From Paeniglutamicibacter antarcticus (GTDB lineage: Bacteria; Actinomycetota; Actinomycetes; Actinomycetales; Micrococcaceae): a stretch of DNA of 64,000 nucleotides. Position 1 is the stretch's first letter. Every line of letters begins with the position of its first letter. The stretch is taken from positions 62,001-126,000 of the forward strand of contig NZ_CZJT01000079.1 in NCBI RefSeq assembly GCF_900010755.1, given 5' to 3'. Shown here piece by piece: positions 62,345 to 64,000 of the stretch. A program made the position numbers and the translations under genes. Below the pieces are notes generated by a model that was not told where the DNA came from, did not search any database, and was given only the letters and a program-made list of their open reading frames with translations.

Positions 62345-62383
62345 AACTTAATCGTTGACTTTTTCAAGAGTTTAAGTTGTTAT
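62345..62383 (+). promoter_or_regulatory. Promoter and MarR-type dyad of the SDR/amidohydrolase operon
   Basis: AACTTAA (62345-62351) and TTAAGTT (62372-62378) form an exact inverted repeat with a 20-bp spacer that spans the -35 TTGACT (62355-62360). A TGTTAT -10 at 62378-62383 follows at 17 bp. A regulator bound here would block RNA polymerase. Confidence 0.68.
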
Positions 62384-62449
62384 GTATCTAAGCAAGGTTC
62401 CCATGAGCAAGGCCAATGGGGCAACAGACAACTTATGAGGGAGTGCATC

Positions 62450-63382
62450 GTGTCGCTTGAAGGAAAAGTAGCAATTGTCACCGGCAGCGGACGCGGCCTG
62501 GGTTTGAGCTACGCACAGGAACTGGCCCGACAGGGCGCGGCGGTTGTCATCAACGACGTTGATTCCGGCGTCGCTGCCGAGGCCGTCGAGTCGATCACCG
62601 CCGCGGGCGGTCGTGCGGTTGCTGTCGTCGCGCCGGTTGGAAGCTCCGAAACCGCCGCTGAACTGGTCAAGGCGGCCGTCGAGCACTTCGGACGCCTTGA
62701 CATCCTGGTCACCAACGCCGGCGTGCTGCGCGACAAGTCGATCCTGAAAATGACCGACGAAGACTTCGACTTGGTCATCAACGTTCACCTGCGTGGCACC
62801 TTCACCTGCGTCCGCGAAGCCTACGGCTACTTCAAGGAAAACGGCATCGCCGGGCGCATCATCGCCATCGGCTCGCCCACCGGCCAGCGCGGCAACTTCG
62901 GCCAGACCAACTACGCCGCAGCTAAGGCCGGCATCGTGGGCATGGTGCGCACCTGGGCGCTGGAGATGAAGCGTTCGGGCGTCACCGTCAACGCTGTCAT
63001 CCCCGTTGCGGCAACCGCCATGACCAAGACCGTCCCGTACTTCGCCAAGGCCGTCGAGGCCGATGAGCGCGGCGAGGCAATGCCCGATTTCTTCCGCAAG
63101 ACTCTCGGCTTCGGCACCGCAGACGACGTGGCAGGCCTGATTGCCTACCTCGCCTCGGATGCCGCAGGCAACATCAACGGCCAGGCCATCGGCGCCGGTG
63201 GGGACCGCCTGCAGCTCTGGAGCCACCCGGAAGCAGTGGTCACCGAATACCATGACGGCGGCTGGGACTACGAGGCCATGAACGCGAACTTCGCTTCGCT
63301 CTTTGGCCAAAAGCTACAGTCCGTGGGCGAGCATTTCCCGGAGCTCCCCGCCGAATTGCAGCCAGTACCGGCAGCCAAGTAG
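62450..63382 (+). CDS. SDR oxidoreductase, candidate beta-hydroxyacyl-CoA dehydrogenase of a cou/phd pathway
   Basis: 310 residues from the GTG at 62450, which has GAGGGA upstream. Classical SDR with GSGRGLGLSYAQ, TNAGVLRD, and catalytic NYAAAKAG, plus a ~60-residue C-terminal extension (DRLQLWSHPEAVVTEYHDGGWDYEAM...) like the peroxisomal multifunctional enzyme type. Directly followed by an amidohydrolase and divergent from a MarR regulator, which matches CouN-CouO-CouR of Rhodococcus and PhdB-PhdC-PhdR of Corynebacterium. Would oxidise the hydroxyl of the aromatic beta-hydroxyacyl-CoA. Confidence 0.8.
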   Translation: MSLEGKVAIVTGSGRGLGLSYAQELARQGAAVVINDVDSGVAAEAVESITAAGGRAVAVVAPVGSSETAAELVKAAVEHFGRLDILVTNAGVLRDKSILKMTDEDFDLVINVHLRGTFTCVREAYGYFKENGIAGRIIAIGSPTGQRGNFGQTNYAAAKAGIVGMVRTWALEMKRSGVTVNAVIPVAATAMTKTVPYFAKAVEADERGEAMPDFFRKTLGFGTADDVAGLIAYLASDAAGNINGQAIGAGGDRLQLWSHPEAVVTEYHDGGWDYEAMNANFASLFGQKLQSVGEHFPELPAELQPVPAAK

Positions 63383-63395
63383 AAACCCCGGAATC

Positions 63396-64000
63396 ATGGG
63401 CATCAAATACGAATCGCGGATAGATCTCGCGTCCATCACCGCCATCGACATGCACGTGCACCTGGAGGTTGATACCTGCGGCCACAAGGCCATGCCGGAA
63501 GACCTCTTCGAAGCTTCGGCCGCCTACTTCAAGTCCGCCGAGCGGACCCCGTCGGTGGATCGGATCGCGGAGGTTTACCGCGAGGCGAAGATGGCCGCGG
63601 TGCTGTTCACCGTCGATGCCCGCACGGCACTGGGACATGAGCCGAACTCGATCGACGACCTGGTCGCCGGGGCCGCGCGGAACAACGACGTGTTGATTCC
63701 GTTCGGCTCCGTGGACCCCCGCACCGGGGAAGCGGCAATTCTTGAGGTGCGCCGCCAAGCCAACGAACTCGGCGTGCGCGGCTTCAAGTTCCACCCCTCG
63801 CTGCAGGGATTCGATCCCTCGTCGGCGGAGTTCTATCCACTGTGGGCAGCGCTGGAGGAACTCGGGTTGCCGTGCATCTTCCACACCGGCCAGAACGGCA
63901 TGGGCGCCGGGCTTCCCGGCGGGCGCGGCATCAAGCTGCGCTACTCGAACCCGCTGCTGCTCGACGACGTCGCCGCCGACTTCCCGAATCTCACCATCAT
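63396..64000 (+). CDS. Amidohydrolase-2 family enzyme, 3' end outside window (CouO/PhdC-like)
   Basis: Open frame from the ATG at 63396 to the window edge, so 3' truncated by the window. The metal-site ITAIDMHVHLEVD near the N-terminus and FKFHPSLQGFDP and FHTGQ further on are amidohydrolase-2 landmarks. The 13-bp gap to the SDR implies co-transcription. CouO and PhdC are amidohydrolases that hydrolyse the beta-ketoacyl-CoA to 4-hydroxybenzoyl or vanilloyl acid, giving substrates for PobA and VanAB in this window. Confidence 0.8.
   Translation, partial: MGIKYESRIDLASITAIDMHVHLEVDTCGHKAMPEDLFEASAAYFKSAERTPSVDRIAEVYREAKMAAVLFTVDARTALGHEPNSIDDLVAGAARNNDVLIPFGSVDPRTGEAAILEVRRQANELGVRGFKFHPSLQGFDPSSAEFYPLWAALEELGLPCIFHTGQNGMGAGLPGGRGIKLRYSNPLLLDDVAADFPNLTI

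Overview
The window is a high-GC chromosomal segment from an actinobacterium of the family Micrococcaceae (Arthrobacter in the broad sense; a Paeniglutamicibacter- or Glutamicibacter-like genus is plausible). The basis is strong G/C third-position bias, many GTG starts, GntR/IclR/PadR/CGNR/CsoR regulators typical of this group, and a catabolic repertoire typical of soil Arthrobacter. No rRNA, tRNA, CRISPR array or prophage was seen. I identify about 63 genes.

Layout. 1-5.6 kb: the end of a polysaccharide deacetylase, then a GntR regulator divergent from an MHS transporter and an FMN-dependent 2-hydroxy-acid oxidase, then two small membrane proteins. 5.6-9 kb: small hypotheticals, a CGNR regulator divergent from an EamA exporter, and a TetR regulator. 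9.1-11.1 kb: a PuuB/DadA-like amine oxidoreductase with an XRE-cupin regulator (PuuR-like). 11.4-14.5 kb: a copper-resistance operon csoR-copZ-copA with two CsoR-type operators. 14.6-17.3 kb: a FemX-like transferase plus an ATP-grasp ligase, probably for the peptidoglycan cross-bridge, and a tiny Cys-rich protein. 17.4-23.8 kb: a glyoxalase-like protein and an alcohol/aldehyde module (GAF regulator, aldehyde dehydrogenase, AdhP, DUF779). 23.8-28.7 kb: a UV-damage glycosylase, a thioesterase, and an M20 amidohydrolase/MFS pair divergent from a double Lrp-type regulator.

29-64 kb is dominated by aromatic catabolism. It holds an AAHS aromatic-acid transporter, LysR regulators, a LigB/DODA-type extradiol dioxygenase, a SulP transporter, a drug-type MFS with its MarR regulator, a qorB/HxlR pair, a 3-hydroxybutyrate dehydrogenase and an MHS transporter. 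The core is pobA-pcaHG-[TnpB-like element]-pcaBDC on the minus strand, vanR (PadR) divergent from vanAB, then an IclR regulator, a BCCT transporter, pcaFIJ and pcaR. At the right edge a MarR regulator faces an SDR and an amidohydrolase that resemble the start of a p-coumarate/ferulate side-chain (cou/phd) operon.

Together these genes would take p-coumarate to 4-hydroxybenzoate and ferulate to vanillate, both to protocatechuate (PobA, VanAB), then through the ortho (beta-ketoadipate) branch PcaHG-B-C-D-IJ-F to succinyl-CoA and acetyl-CoA. The most notable features are a lone TnpB-like gene placed antisense inside the pca operon, clear paired operators for VanR- and PcaR-type regulators, a palindrome at the pobA promoter, a decayed 2-hydroxyacid dehydrogenase remnant, and a copper chaperone with two possible starts and a Cys-rich leader.
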